A stretch of 13,583 nucleotides of DNA from Clostridia bacterium (GTDB lineage Bacteria; Bacillota; Clostridia; Oscillospirales; Oscillospiraceae), in contig JAGKTU010000086.1 in assembly GCA_021153265.1 (NCBI GenBank), positions 1 through 13,583 of the forward strand, in the 5' to 3' direction. Positions 1 to 6,870 of the stretch are shown one piece after another (the stretch's first letter is position 1; the number at the start of each line of letters is the position of its first letter). The notes under the pieces are model-generated. The model ran no database searches, was not told the DNA's origin, and saw nothing but the letters and a program-made list of their open reading frames with translations. A program made the position numbers and the translations under genes.

Positions 1-42
1 CTGGATGAGGCACCGGAAGTGATCGGGCAAGATATACCGTAA
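1..42 (+). CDS. C-terminal tail of an upstream gene (partial)
   Basis: An open frame enters from the left edge and stops at TAA (40-42), giving the tail LDEAPEVIGQDIP. A good stem-loop terminator follows within a few bases, which is what one expects at the end of a real gene. Only 13 residues are visible, so no family can be assigned and the frame could be chance. Confidence 0.3.
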   Translation: MDEAPEVIGQDIP

Positions 43-45
43 ACA

Positions 46-81
46 AAGCAGGCCACCGGAGTAAAATCCAGTGGCCTGTTT
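46..81. terminator. Bidirectional intrinsic terminator between upstream gene and tetR-type gene
   Basis: The arms CAGGCCAC (49-56) and GTGGCCTG (71-78) pair perfectly and extend outward through A-T and G-T pairs to 46/81. Rightward the stem is followed by TTTC. Leftward, on the minus strand, it is followed by a CTTTGTTT tract. It therefore can end both the gene entering from the left and the convergent TetR-family gene whose stop codon is at 84-86. Confidence 0.7.
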
Positions 82-83
82 CA

Positions 84-647
84 TTATCTTTCGTATTCAA
101 GAAGTGAGCGGTGCATCGAAACCAGCTTTTTTGCCAAAGCTTCCGCGTTCATGGGACGGTCATTTCGAATCCACCATTCGATGGTACCCGCGATGGCGGA
201 CATCAGAAAATGATACTCCATCTGCTTTTCGGGAACCATCGATTCCAGAGAGGGGACATTTTCAATCGGTGTGGAATAGATGACTCCTTTGAAGTGATCC
301 CGGACCGTGCGGATGCCCTCATTGCGCAGCAATACGGAATACACCTCAAAGTTCCGGTCAAAATGGTTGCATACATCCAGAAACAGCCCGTCCAGATCTT
401 CAACCTCAAAGGAGAAGGACACTGCCCCTCTGATCGCGAACAAGTCCTTCAAAAGTTCCTGAATACAGCTGTGCAGCCATGCGTATTTATCTTCATAATG
501 CCGGTAAAAGGTGACCCGGTTGATATTGGCCCGCTGCGCAATCTCGCCAACGGAAATCTGAGAAAAATCCTTTTCCCGGATCAGCTGCCACATGGCATCA
601 TGTATGGCCTGCCGGGTACGCTGATACCGTCTGTCTTCCTTTTCCAT
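84..647 (-). CDS. TetR/AcrR-family transcriptional regulator
   Basis: This 187-residue protein has the usual TetR layout. An N-terminal helix is followed by the HTH at about residues 31-50 (ISVGEIAQRANINRVTFYRHY), with the typical T-FYRHY recognition helix and a following DK pair. The all-helical C-terminal ligand domain ends in a segment (FLMSAIAGTIEWWI) like the TetR_C group found in many Firmicutes regulators. I start at ATG 645-647 because GGGAGG lies just upstream; an in-frame ATG at 680 has no ribosome site and falls inside the proposed operator region. The gene diverges from the symporter-GH3-HAD cluster with a 199-bp gap, so it most likely controls that cluster and itself. The inducing ligand cannot be read from sequence. 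The family call is secure; the target is inferred. Confidence 0.9.
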   Translation of the reverse strand: MEKEDRRYQRTRQAIHDAMWQLIREKDFSQISVGEIAQRANINRVTFYRHYEDKYAWLHSCIQELLKDLFAIRGAVSFSFEVEDLDGLFLDVCNHFDRNFEVYSVLLRNEGIRTVRDHFKGVIYSTPIENVPSLESMVPEKQMEYHFLMSAIAGTIEWWIRNDRPMNAEALAKKLVSMHRSLLEYER

Positions 648-671
648 AGGTCCTCCCGCAACAAAGCTACA

Positions 672-700
672 GTTATGCAAAAATGTAGCTTATGCTACAA
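672..700 (-). promoter_or_regulatory. Candidate tetR promoter overlapped by a palindromic operator
   Basis: On the minus strand TTGTAG (700-695) and CATAAC (677-672) are separated by 17 bp, a possible but weak sigma-A promoter. The interrupted palindrome TGTAGC-TTAT-GCTACA (684-699) covers the -35 and spacer. A further half-site GCTACA lies at 666-671 and also forms an inverted pair with 684-689. TetR proteins bind such short palindromes and commonly autoregulate, so this is the best operator candidate in the gap. Binding is inferred. Confidence 0.4.
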
Positions 701-717
701 AGGCAAAATACTGTAAT

Positions 718-746
718 TTGCTATTCACATTTTGTCCATATATAAT
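718..746 (+). promoter_or_regulatory. Sigma-A-type promoter for the symporter operon
   Basis: TTGCTA (718-723), a 17-bp spacer and a perfect TATAAT (741-746) face the symporter gene. The predicted transcript starts near 753 and leaves a leader of about 94 nt. The palindrome at 684-699 lies 18 bp upstream of the -35, so the regulator could affect this promoter from an upstream position. Confidence 0.65.
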
Positions 747-846
747 TATATGCAACAGGTGTTACACAGTCAACAATTATCTGCCTTCGTGGGAATATTT
801 ATAGAAAAAGCAGGAAAAGACCTGTAAAAATAAGGAGGAAACACAA

Positions 847-2253
847 ATGGCAAAACCTGTCCAATTGGACACAAAGGGCTACCGCAAGTTTGGCATCATG
901 GACAAGCTGGCATATGCTGCCGGTGACTTCGGATGCAACATGAGCTTTGCCCTGAAGGGCTATCTGATGATCTACTGGACCCAGTATATGGGTATGTCCG
1001 AAAGCCTGTATGCACTGCTTCTGGTGATCGTTCAGGTGTGGGATGCAATCAACGATCCCCTTATCGGCGCAATGATCGACTCTGACCGCCGCAAGTACAA
1101 GCGCAACAAGTTCCTGACCTATATCGGCATCGGCTCCATCGGCCTGATCATCGCAGGTGCGCTGAGCTTCGCTCCGTTCCCCAACGCAAGCAATGCTGCC
1201 AAGATCGCCATGTACATCGGCGGCTATGTGTTCTGGGACGCCTTCTACACCGTGGCAAATGTTCCCTACGGTTCCATGCTGCCTCTGATCACCGAAGATG
1301 CAGCCGAGCGCGCACAGCTTTCCTCCTGGCGTAATGTGGGCGCCATGGTGGGCGGTATCAGCTCCCGTATCATCATCCCCCTGCTGATCTATGATGCAAC
1401 AAACCATCTGATTGGCAACCGTATGTGGATGATTGCTCTGTTCATGGGCGTTCTGGGCTTTGCTGCCTTCCAGTTCATCATCCGCAAGTCCACCATCCGT
1501 GTGGATGTGGATGTCCGCTGCAACGACGGTGAAAAGTTCAACATCTTCAAGGCTATCGGCAACTTCTGCAAAAACCGTGCTGCCATCGGTATCACGCTGG
1601 CTATGTGTGCACTGCTGCTGAGCCAGGAAGGTTCTGCCGCAGCCGTCAGCGTTCTGTTCCAGTCCTACTTCAAGAATGCCCGCCTGTCCGGCCTGATGGG
1701 TATCGTCACCATGCTGCCCATGATTCTGTTTATGCCCTTCATTGCCAAGATCGTCCGCAGATGGGGCAAGAAGGAAGGTTCCGCCTTCGGCGCTATGTTC
1801 TCTGTGCTGGCCTGCCTGCTGCTGGTGATCCTGCCCATCCCCGGCAACAGCACCGGTATGCTGATCTACGCACTCTGCCAGATTCTCAACGGTCTGGGTA
1901 TGGGCGTGAATATGTGCGTCAGCTACTCCATGATGGCAGATGCCATCGACTACAACGAGTGGAAGTTCGGCACCCGTGACGAGGGCACGCTGTATGCCAT
2001 CCATTCCTTCTTCCGCAAGCTGGGCCAGGGTCTGTTCCCCTCCCTGGGTCTGCTGGTTGCTGCAGGACTGGGCTATGTTGCCGCTCTGGGCCCCGATCAG
2101 GCTCCCGAGGTCGCTGCAAATATGCGTTACCTGGTTGGTGTGATGTATCTGATCGGTGCTGCGCTCCAGTTCATCGCCATCAAGTTCATTTACAATCTGG
2201 ATAAGAAGACTCTGAATCAGATGACCGAGGAACTGAATTCCCGGAAAGTCTGA
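847..2253 (+). CDS. GPH-family sugar:cation symporter (MFS superfamily)
   Basis: This 468-residue protein has about twelve hydrophobic segments and the hallmarks of the glycoside-pentoside-hexuronide:cation symporter family (MelB, XylP, UidB group). These are an N-terminal GDFG (about residues 26-29), the loop DAINDPLIGAMID (about 66-78) and VPYGSMLPLITED followed by ER-QLSSWRN. The family imports glycosides or uronides with H+ or Na+ across the cytoplasmic membrane. The start is well supported by AAGGAGG (832-838) 8 bp before ATG. It is the first gene of a cluster with a GH3 enzyme and a HAD phosphohydrolase, suggesting import of an intact small glycoside that is then cleaved inside. The exact sugar cannot be told. 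Codon use is strongly biased, with many C-ending codons, which suggests high expression. Confidence 0.93.
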   Translation: MAKPVQLDTKGYRKFGIMDKLAYAAGDFGCNMSFALKGYLMIYWTQYMGMSESLYALLLVIVQVWDAINDPLIGAMIDSDRRKYKRNKFLTYIGIGSIGLIIAGALSFAPFPNASNAAKIAMYIGGYVFWDAFYTVANVPYGSMLPLITEDAAERAQLSSWRNVGAMVGGISSRIIIPLLIYDATNHLIGNRMWMIALFMGVLGFAAFQFIIRKSTIRVDVDVRCNDGEKFNIFKAIGNFCKNRAAIGITLAMCALLLSQEGSAAAVSVLFQSYFKNARLSGLMGIVTMLPMILFMPFIAKIVRRWGKKEGSAFGAMFSVLACLLLVILPIPGNSTGMLIYALCQILNGLGMGVNMCVSYSMMADAIDYNEWKFGTRDEGTLYAIHSFFRKLGQGLFPSLGLLVAAGLGYVAALGPDQAPEVAANMRYLVGVMYLIGAALQFIAIKFIYNLDKKTLNQMTEELNSRKV

Positions 2254-2282
2254 TTGCAAACCCTAATTCAACCGTTTTGAAA

Positions 2283-2306
2283 GGGGCCGCCCATACGGGC
2301 GGTCCC
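2283..2306 (+). terminator. Intercistronic stem-loop after the symporter gene
   Basis: GGGGCCGCCC (2283-2292), loop ATAC and GGGCGGTCCC (2297-2306) form a 10-bp, very GC-rich hairpin. The following TGACTTTATTTC is only a weak U-tract, so this may be a leaky terminator or a 3'-end stabiliser that adjusts the ratio of symporter to GH3 transcript. No promoter is evident between it and the GH3 gene. Confidence 0.5.
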
Positions 2307-2333
2307 TGACTTTATTTCAAAGGAGTTTTTTCT

Positions 2334-4106
2334 ATGGTAAACCTGAAAGCAAAACCTTACTATCTGTCCGACGAAGACATTGCATGGGTGGAAAATACCA
2401 TTGCTTCCATGACTGACGAAGAAAAGGTGGGCCAGCTGTTCTGGCAGCTGACGACCTCTCCGGAAGAAAACTATCTGAAGGATCTGATGGAAAGATACCA
2501 TCTGGGCGGCTGCCGCTTCAACAATATGCCCGGCCAGAGAATTCTGAACCAGAACCGTCTGCTGCAGAAGTATGCCAAGATTCCTGTTCTGATCGCCTGT
2601 AACCCCGAAGCAGGCGGTGACGGTATTTGCCCCGACGGTACCCATGTGGGTGCCGGTATCAAGGTCGGTGCTACTGGTAAGCTGGAATATGCTCAGGATA
2701 TGGGCCGCGTTTCCGGCGCACAGATCAAGGCCACCGGCTGCAACATGGCTTTTGCCCCCATCGTGGACATCCCCTACAACTGGGAATGTGAAGAAATCAT
2801 CAAGCGTGCCTTCGGCAATGACCACGAGCGTGTGGCTGCTATGGGTAAGGCATATATGGACGGCCTGCATGAAACTGAGGGTGTTTTCTGCTGCGCCAAG
2901 CATTTCCCCGGCAACGGCCAGGACTACCGGGATGCCCATCTGTCCAATAACATCAATGACTTCGGCGAAGAGCAGTGGATGGCTACCTACGGTCATGTTT
3001 ACAAGACTATGATCGACGGCGGTATGGAAGCTGTCATGGGCGGCCATATCATGATGCCCACTTACATGCGGGAGGTCAAGCCCGGTATCACCGATGCCGA
3101 AATGCTCCCCGCAACCCTTTGCCCCGAAATCATGATTGGTCTGCTCCGTGACAAGCTGGGCTTCAACGGCATGGTTGTTACCGATGCTTCCCACATGGTG
3201 GGTATGACCAACAAGATGAAGCGCGCCGAGATGCTGCCTGCCTCCATCAATGCCGGCTGCGATATGTTCCTGTTCTTCAACGATCCCGAAGAGGACTTCG
3301 CAACCATGCTGAATGCTTACAAGACCGGTGTGATCAGCGAGGAGCGCATGGTTGAGGCTCTGACCAGAATTCTGGGTCTGAAGGCTTCCAAGGGTATGCA
3401 CAAGATGACCGCCGATCAGCTGTGTGGTACTGACGAAGAACTGGCAGCTGCGCTGAACAACGCAGAGTTCAAGTCCTACTCCGCCGAAATTTCCAAAGAT
3501 TCTCTGACTCTGGTCAAGTATCTGGATGAAGGTGTTCTGCCTCTGGACCCCAATAAGACCAAGCGGATCATGATTGTACCCATCAAGGGTGCCGACAGCC
3601 CCATGGCTGCTCTGGCTGCCATGTATATGGGTGCGGGCAAGAAGAAGTCCCCTGCAGAGAAGCTCTGTGAGCGGCTGCAGGCCAAGGGCTTTGATGCCTT
3701 TGTTTACGAATCTCCTCTGGCAAAGCTGCAGAAGCAGATTGCTGCCGGTGAGAAGGTATCTGTCAATATGTACCTGGCCGGTAAGAATGCCATCGCCGAT
3801 TTCACCTCTCAGCAGGATCTGGTAATCTCCCTGTTCAACGTGGGCGGCGGTCATCCTGCCTTCGGTGTGTCTAAGGGCGGTGGTGAAATTCCCTGGTATG
3901 TCCACGAGCAGCCTGTCGTTGGCATTTCCGTGAACCTGCCCGGTATGCTGGCTGATGCGCCTCAGCTGCGGACCTACATCAACGCATACGACTCCAATGA
4001 TGACACCATGGACGCACTGGTGGACGCACTGGTTGCAGGCCCCGATGCTTTCAAGGGTACTGACCCCATTGACTCCTTCTGCGGCATGTGGGATACCCGC
4101 GTATAA
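2334..4106 (+). CDS. Glycoside hydrolase family 3 enzyme, NagZ-like, cytoplasmic
   Basis: This 590-residue protein has a GH3 (beta/alpha)8 domain (about 15-350) and a C-terminal alpha/beta sandwich domain (about 375-585). The motif KHFPGNGQDYRDAH (189-202) matches the NagZ signature KHFPGHGDT-DSH and keeps an Asp-His pair (D200, H202) at the acid/base position. The nucleophile is D284 in GMVVTDAS. A conserved RAFG segment precedes the motif. No signal peptide is present, so it acts in the cytoplasm on an imported substrate, consistent with the adjacent GPH symporter. NagZ-type members remove beta-linked N-acetylglucosamine, and some are reported to act as phosphorylases. Other GH3 members are beta-glucosidases or beta-xylosidases, so substrate is uncertain. 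AAAGGAG (2319-2325) lies 8 bp before ATG. Confidence 0.9.
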   Translation: MVNLKAKPYYLSDEDIAWVENTIASMTDEEKVGQLFWQLTTSPEENYLKDLMERYHLGGCRFNNMPGQRILNQNRLLQKYAKIPVLIACNPEAGGDGICPDGTHVGAGIKVGATGKLEYAQDMGRVSGAQIKATGCNMAFAPIVDIPYNWECEEIIKRAFGNDHERVAAMGKAYMDGLHETEGVFCCAKHFPGNGQDYRDAHLSNNINDFGEEQWMATYGHVYKTMIDGGMEAVMGGHIMMPTYMREVKPGITDAEMLPATLCPEIMIGLLRDKLGFNGMVVTDASHMVGMTNKMKRAEMLPASINAGCDMFLFFNDPEEDFATMLNAYKTGVISEERMVEALTRILGLKASKGMHKMTADQLCGTDEELAAALNNAEFKSYSAEISKDSLTLVKYLDEGVLPLDPNKTKRIMIVPIKGADSPMAALAAMYMGAGKKKSPAEKLCERLQAKGFDAFVYESPLAKLQKQIAAGEKVSVNMYLAGKNAIADFTSQQDLVISLFNVGGGHPAFGVSKGGGEIPWYVHEQPVVGISVNLPGMLADAPQLRTYINAYDSNDDTMDALVDALVAGPDAFKGTDPIDSFCGMWDTRV

Positions 4107-4122
4107 TTTGTAACACATAAAA

Positions 4123-4157
4123 GCAGGGCAGCTTCGCAAACAGCGGAACTGCCCTGC
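4123..4157 (+). terminator. Intercistronic stem-loop between GH3 and HAD genes
   Basis: GCAGGGCAG (4123-4131) pairs perfectly with CTGCCCTGC (4149-4157), and the inner sequence adds a second short stem (TTCGC with GCGGAA, one bulge). No U-run follows closely, so it is more likely a processing or stabilising element, or a leaky terminator, than a strong stop. It parallels the hairpin after the symporter gene. Confidence 0.4.
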
Positions 4158-4190
4158 ATGCCTAATAACATTTTGAGAGGAGAGAAAGCT

Positions 4191-5039
4191 ATGTCCATCT
4201 TTGACGGCTTTGAAAGAAAGCACGAATACCTCATCTGTGTGGACTCTGACGGTTGCGTCATGGATACCATGAACTGTAAGCATTTCCACTGCTTTGGCCC
4301 CTGTATGGTTGCAGAATGGGGACTGGAAGAATGGAAAGAAGAAATACTGGACCGCTGGAATGTGATCAATCTGTTCTCCATGACCCGCGGTATCAACCGC
4401 TTCAAGGGCCTTGCTATGGCGCTGAAGGAAATCGACGGAAAGTATAAGAAAATTGCCGGTGTGGATGCGCTTGCCCAATGGGCAGATACCGCTCCTGCGC
4501 TGAGTAATGACGCTGTATCCAAGGCTGCTGAGGCTGCCCAGGGAGATGCAAAGCTGGTTCTTCAGAAAGCACTCTCCTGGTCCAAAGCAGTCAATGCTGC
4601 TATCGTGGAACTGGACGAAAGTCTGAAGATCCCCTACACCGGTGCAAAGGAAGGTCTGGCTGCTGCGCACGCATTTGCGGATGTTGCCATGGTCTCCTCC
4701 GCCAATCGGGATGCGGTGGAAGAGGAGTGGGGCAAGTTTGACCTTTTAGAGCATACCGATATTGTGCTGGCGCAGGATGTCGGTTCGAAAGCTACCTGCA
4801 TTGCTGCTATGCTGAAATTCGGCTACGATCCCCAAAAGGTGCTGATGGTGGGAGATGCGCCCGGCGATTGCGATGCAGCAGAACGCAACGGTGTACATTA
4901 CTACCCAATCCTCGTTAACCACGAAAAAGAAAGCTGGGACGAGGCCATCTGTGTAGCCTACGGCAATCTTCAGAGCGGTACATATACCGCATATGGCGCC
5001 GAAAAGAAGAATCAGTTCCTGAAAAACCTCGGCGGCTGA
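4191..5039 (+). CDS. HAD-superfamily phosphohydrolase
   Basis: This 282-residue protein carries all four HAD motifs. Motif I is DSDGCVMDT with nucleophile D18 and acid/base D20. Motif II is VSSAN around S169-S170. Motif III is K200. Motif IV is GDAPGDCD with D222 and D226. The gap of about 150 residues between motifs I and II holds a largely helical cap, longer than in the smallest phosphoglycolate-phosphatase types. The start at 4191 is chosen because GAGAGGAG lies 8 bp upstream; an ATG at 4158 falls at the base of a hairpin and lacks a ribosome site. The gene follows the GH3 gene in the same direction, so it probably dephosphorylates, or less likely isomerises, a sugar phosphate from the same pathway. 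The substrate is not predictable. Confidence 0.88.
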   Translation: MSIFDGFERKHEYLICVDSDGCVMDTMNCKHFHCFGPCMVAEWGLEEWKEEILDRWNVINLFSMTRGINRFKGLAMALKEIDGKYKKIAGVDALAQWADTAPALSNDAVSKAAEAAQGDAKLVLQKALSWSKAVNAAIVELDESLKIPYTGAKEGLAAAHAFADVAMVSSANRDAVEEEWGKFDLLEHTDIVLAQDVGSKATCIAAMLKFGYDPQKVLMVGDAPGDCDAAERNGVHYYPILVNHEKESWDEAICVAYGNLQSGTYTAYGAEKKNQFLKNLGG

Positions 5040-5098
5040 TATATGCATCGTCAGGAAAGTGCTGCATGTCATTTTCAAAACAATGAATGCGGCATAAG

Positions 5099-5151
5099 AA
5101 ATCCCCACAGTCTTTCCTATCCTTATCGGAGGGCTGACTGTGGGGATTTTT
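5099..5151 (+). terminator. Strong intrinsic terminator of the symporter-GH3-HAD operon
   Basis: ATCCCCACAGTC (5101-5112) and GACTGTGGGGAT (5136-5147) form a perfect 12-bp stem, extended by flanking A-T pairs, with a 23-nt loop. TTTTT follows on the plus strand. It is the natural end of the operon and lies close to the left edge of the mobile element. Confidence 0.85.
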
Positions 5152-5236
5152 GCGTTCGGGCTGGAGTAATGCCGTCGCTCCACATCCTTAGTTGTGTCTT
5201 TTTTCGCTCTGGAAATGTTCGCGATTTGGTCTGACT

Positions 5237-5818
5237 TCACCGAAAAATCCCCAACTTTTTCAAATTCTCATGGTCGCAGATCCGAATCTCTGTCATACCG
5301 ATTTTGCCCCAGCTGGCTTCGATGCTGCAGGACATATGCTCAAAGTTATCGTCATCGAAAAAGATCCCCTTCAGATTGTTGATGACCACATTGATAGCCC
5401 GGTTGGAGGTATCCCAGACCTTCCGGTTATTGGTTCCCCTGGGTGCAGTAATTCGGATATGAACATGGGCTTTTTCGAAATAGGGAATTCCAATTTTTGC
5501 CTGCTGGGCGATGGCCTCGTGAATCATCCGGGTCCAGTGTTCTTCCAGGGTACCGGTCAGCTCCTTCAGCCCCGGAAGCGGCTCCGGTATCACCAGGCAG
5601 ACCATCTTATCAAAATCAGTCTGGGAGACCGACACTTCCCCGATGATCCGTTTGGATGCCGAGCCGAAATCAATCATATCGTACATCACACCAAGGATGT
5701 GACTGCGAAGCCACAGCGTCTGCTCGTAGGCCTTTTCCAGCATCTCGAAGGTAATCCTTCTATCCTTGGGCAGATTCTCCTCAACTCTCTCCAGAGTCTT
5801 ATGCAGATCGATAAACAC
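5237..5818 (-). CDS. RusA-like (Holliday-junction resolvase-like) protein, tentative
   Basis: This is a 193-residue protein. The first ~100 residues are helical and unassigned. From about 117 the pattern VHIRITAPRG, then DTSNRAINVVINNLKGI, then FFDDDNFEHM resembles RusA-family resolvases, where D-x-DN, a helix and GI..DD carry the metal-binding acids. Here D136, N139 and D155-D157 are kept, but the second acid of D-x-D is S138, so activity is uncertain. The start is GTG at 5818 with AAAGGAG 9 bp upstream, overlapping the preceding stop by 20 bp, so translation is likely coupled. A RusA-like enzyme would fit resolving recombination or replication intermediates of the element. It is the last gene of the leftward block. 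The alternative is an uncharacterised element protein. Confidence 0.5.
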   Translation of the reverse strand: MFIDLHKTLERVEENLPKDRRITFEMLEKAYEQTLWLRSHILGVMYDMIDFGSASKRIIGEVSVSQTDFDKMVCLVIPEPLPGLKELTGTLEEHWTRMIHEAIAQQAKIGIPYFEKAHVHIRITAPRGTNNRKVWDTSNRAINVVINNLKGIFFDDDNFEHMSCSIEASWGKIGMTEIRICDHENLKKLGIFR

Positions 5819-6860
5819 GGATATTCACTCCTTTCGCTCCGTTAACATCCGGATACATCTGGGCAACCTCCAGGTCCTCCGGATACACCACCATAAAATA
5901 CTCAATGGGAGAGATATATCCATCCTGGGCCATATCCAGATCATCCTTTACTTCGGCGAAAAAATGGACCAGCTTCAGAATATCGAAGGCCGGATTCAGA
6001 TAGTACCTTATGGGATAGACTTCCACATCGCCCAGCTTACGTTCCTTTAAGCGTTCGGCTCCGCGCACTCCATTTTCGATGTAATACTCTTCGTCATAGA
6101 TTCGCTCCAGACTGATTGGCAGCAGGGCCGGTGTGGTCAGATAGACACGCTCATACTGGGTCCGCAGCTTGATGGGGGATCTGGAATACCTGACAGGCTT
6201 ATCGGTTTCGGCATACTTGTCCTTCAACAGCATCTTCCTGGCCCACATTGTTTGGCGGATGATCTGTCGGGCAATCTCATGCTTTCTTCCATCCTCACAG
6301 ATCAGGATCATCCCATCTGCCTTGGTTTTAAAGGATCCGTATCTGTAATAAAACAGGGAACTTTCTGCCCGGAGCTGCCAATCCATGGTCCCGTCTCCGA
6401 TGTCATAGACCGCGTACCGCTTCCCGTAAGCCAGCAGGACGCCTGCAAACCGGGTTGTGGACAGAATTCCCTTTGCGATGTCTCTCCAACGGGCAGAGGG
6501 AATGAAGTAGGGTTCTTCCGTATCCAGCAGTGCTCCGGAGATAGGAACACCGTTCTTCTCCATCCACATGCACACCCTGGACACGTGCAGCACCCGTAAG
6601 CGGGACTTTCCTCTGCTGGCAACAGAGATCAGCGGGCCTTCCTCCGGGAACAGATCCCTGCCTTTCTGGAGGACAGCAACCACCCCATCCTTGCCTTTGA
6701 CCACATAGCCATTCTTGGTCAGAGGACGGAACACATAGGACATGGCGATCATATCCCCAGTGTTTTCCGTATCCAGGAACTTGAGGCAGTCCTCATAGGA
6801 CATAATATTCAGTCTGATCAGGTGCAGGATCAGATTCAGTTGATTTTGATGCAGTTTCAT
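5799..6860 (-). CDS. Winged-helix protein resembling replication-relaxation family
   Basis: This 353-residue protein begins with a winged-helix-like region (about 1-70: QLNLILHLIRLNIMSYEDCL, then a second helix and a short beta wing ending in a KGRDLF turn). That architecture resembles proteins annotated as replication-relaxation family on Gram-positive plasmids and integrative elements. The remainder is mixed alpha/beta, with a central SRSPIKLRTQYERVYL stretch, and I recognise no catalytic motif. The start at 6860 has AAGGAGG just upstream; the longer in-frame start at 6908 would overlap the previous gene by 38 bp and lacks a site. It lies 10 bp after the initiator-like gene and overlaps the RusA-like gene, so all three should be co-translated. 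It may control copy number or help the initiator, but this is inference. Confidence 0.55.
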   Translation of the reverse strand: MKLHQNQLNLILHLIRLNIMSYEDCLKFLDTENTGDMIAMSYVFRPLTKNGYVVKGKDGVVAVLQKGRDLFPEEGPLISVASRGKSRLRVLHVSRVCMWMEKNGVPISGALLDTEEPYFIPSARWRDIAKGILSTTRFAGVLLAYGKRYAVYDIGDGTMDWQLRAESSLFYYRYGSFKTKADGMILICEDGRKHEIARQIIRQTMWARKMLLKDKYAETDKPVRYSRSPIKLRTQYERVYLTTPALLPISLERIYDEEYYIENGVRGAERLKERKLGDVEVYPIRYYLNPAFDILKLVHFFAEVKDDLDMAQDGYISPIEYFMVVYPEDLEVAQMYPDVNGAKGVNIRVYRSA

Positions 6861-6870
6861 TGCTTCCTCC

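Noticed and set aside
799..2259. Long minus-strand open frame opposite the symporter gene
   Set aside because: It mirrors a gene with strong C-ending codon bias, has no ribosome site, and its translation is His/Gln-rich and unlike any real protein.
2268..4670. 800-codon minus-strand open frame opposite the GH3 and HAD genes
   Set aside because: It is an antisense shadow of codon bias spanning two well-supported plus-strand genes and the gap between them.
4746..5240. Minus-strand open frame over the HAD 3' end and the operon terminator
   Set aside because: It reads straight through a strong terminator stem and is antisense to a clear HAD gene; no start signal was seen.
5192..5845. Plus-strand open frame opposite the RusA-like gene
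   Set aside because: It has no ribosome site, and the minus-strand frame has a good one plus a coupled overlap with its neighbour.
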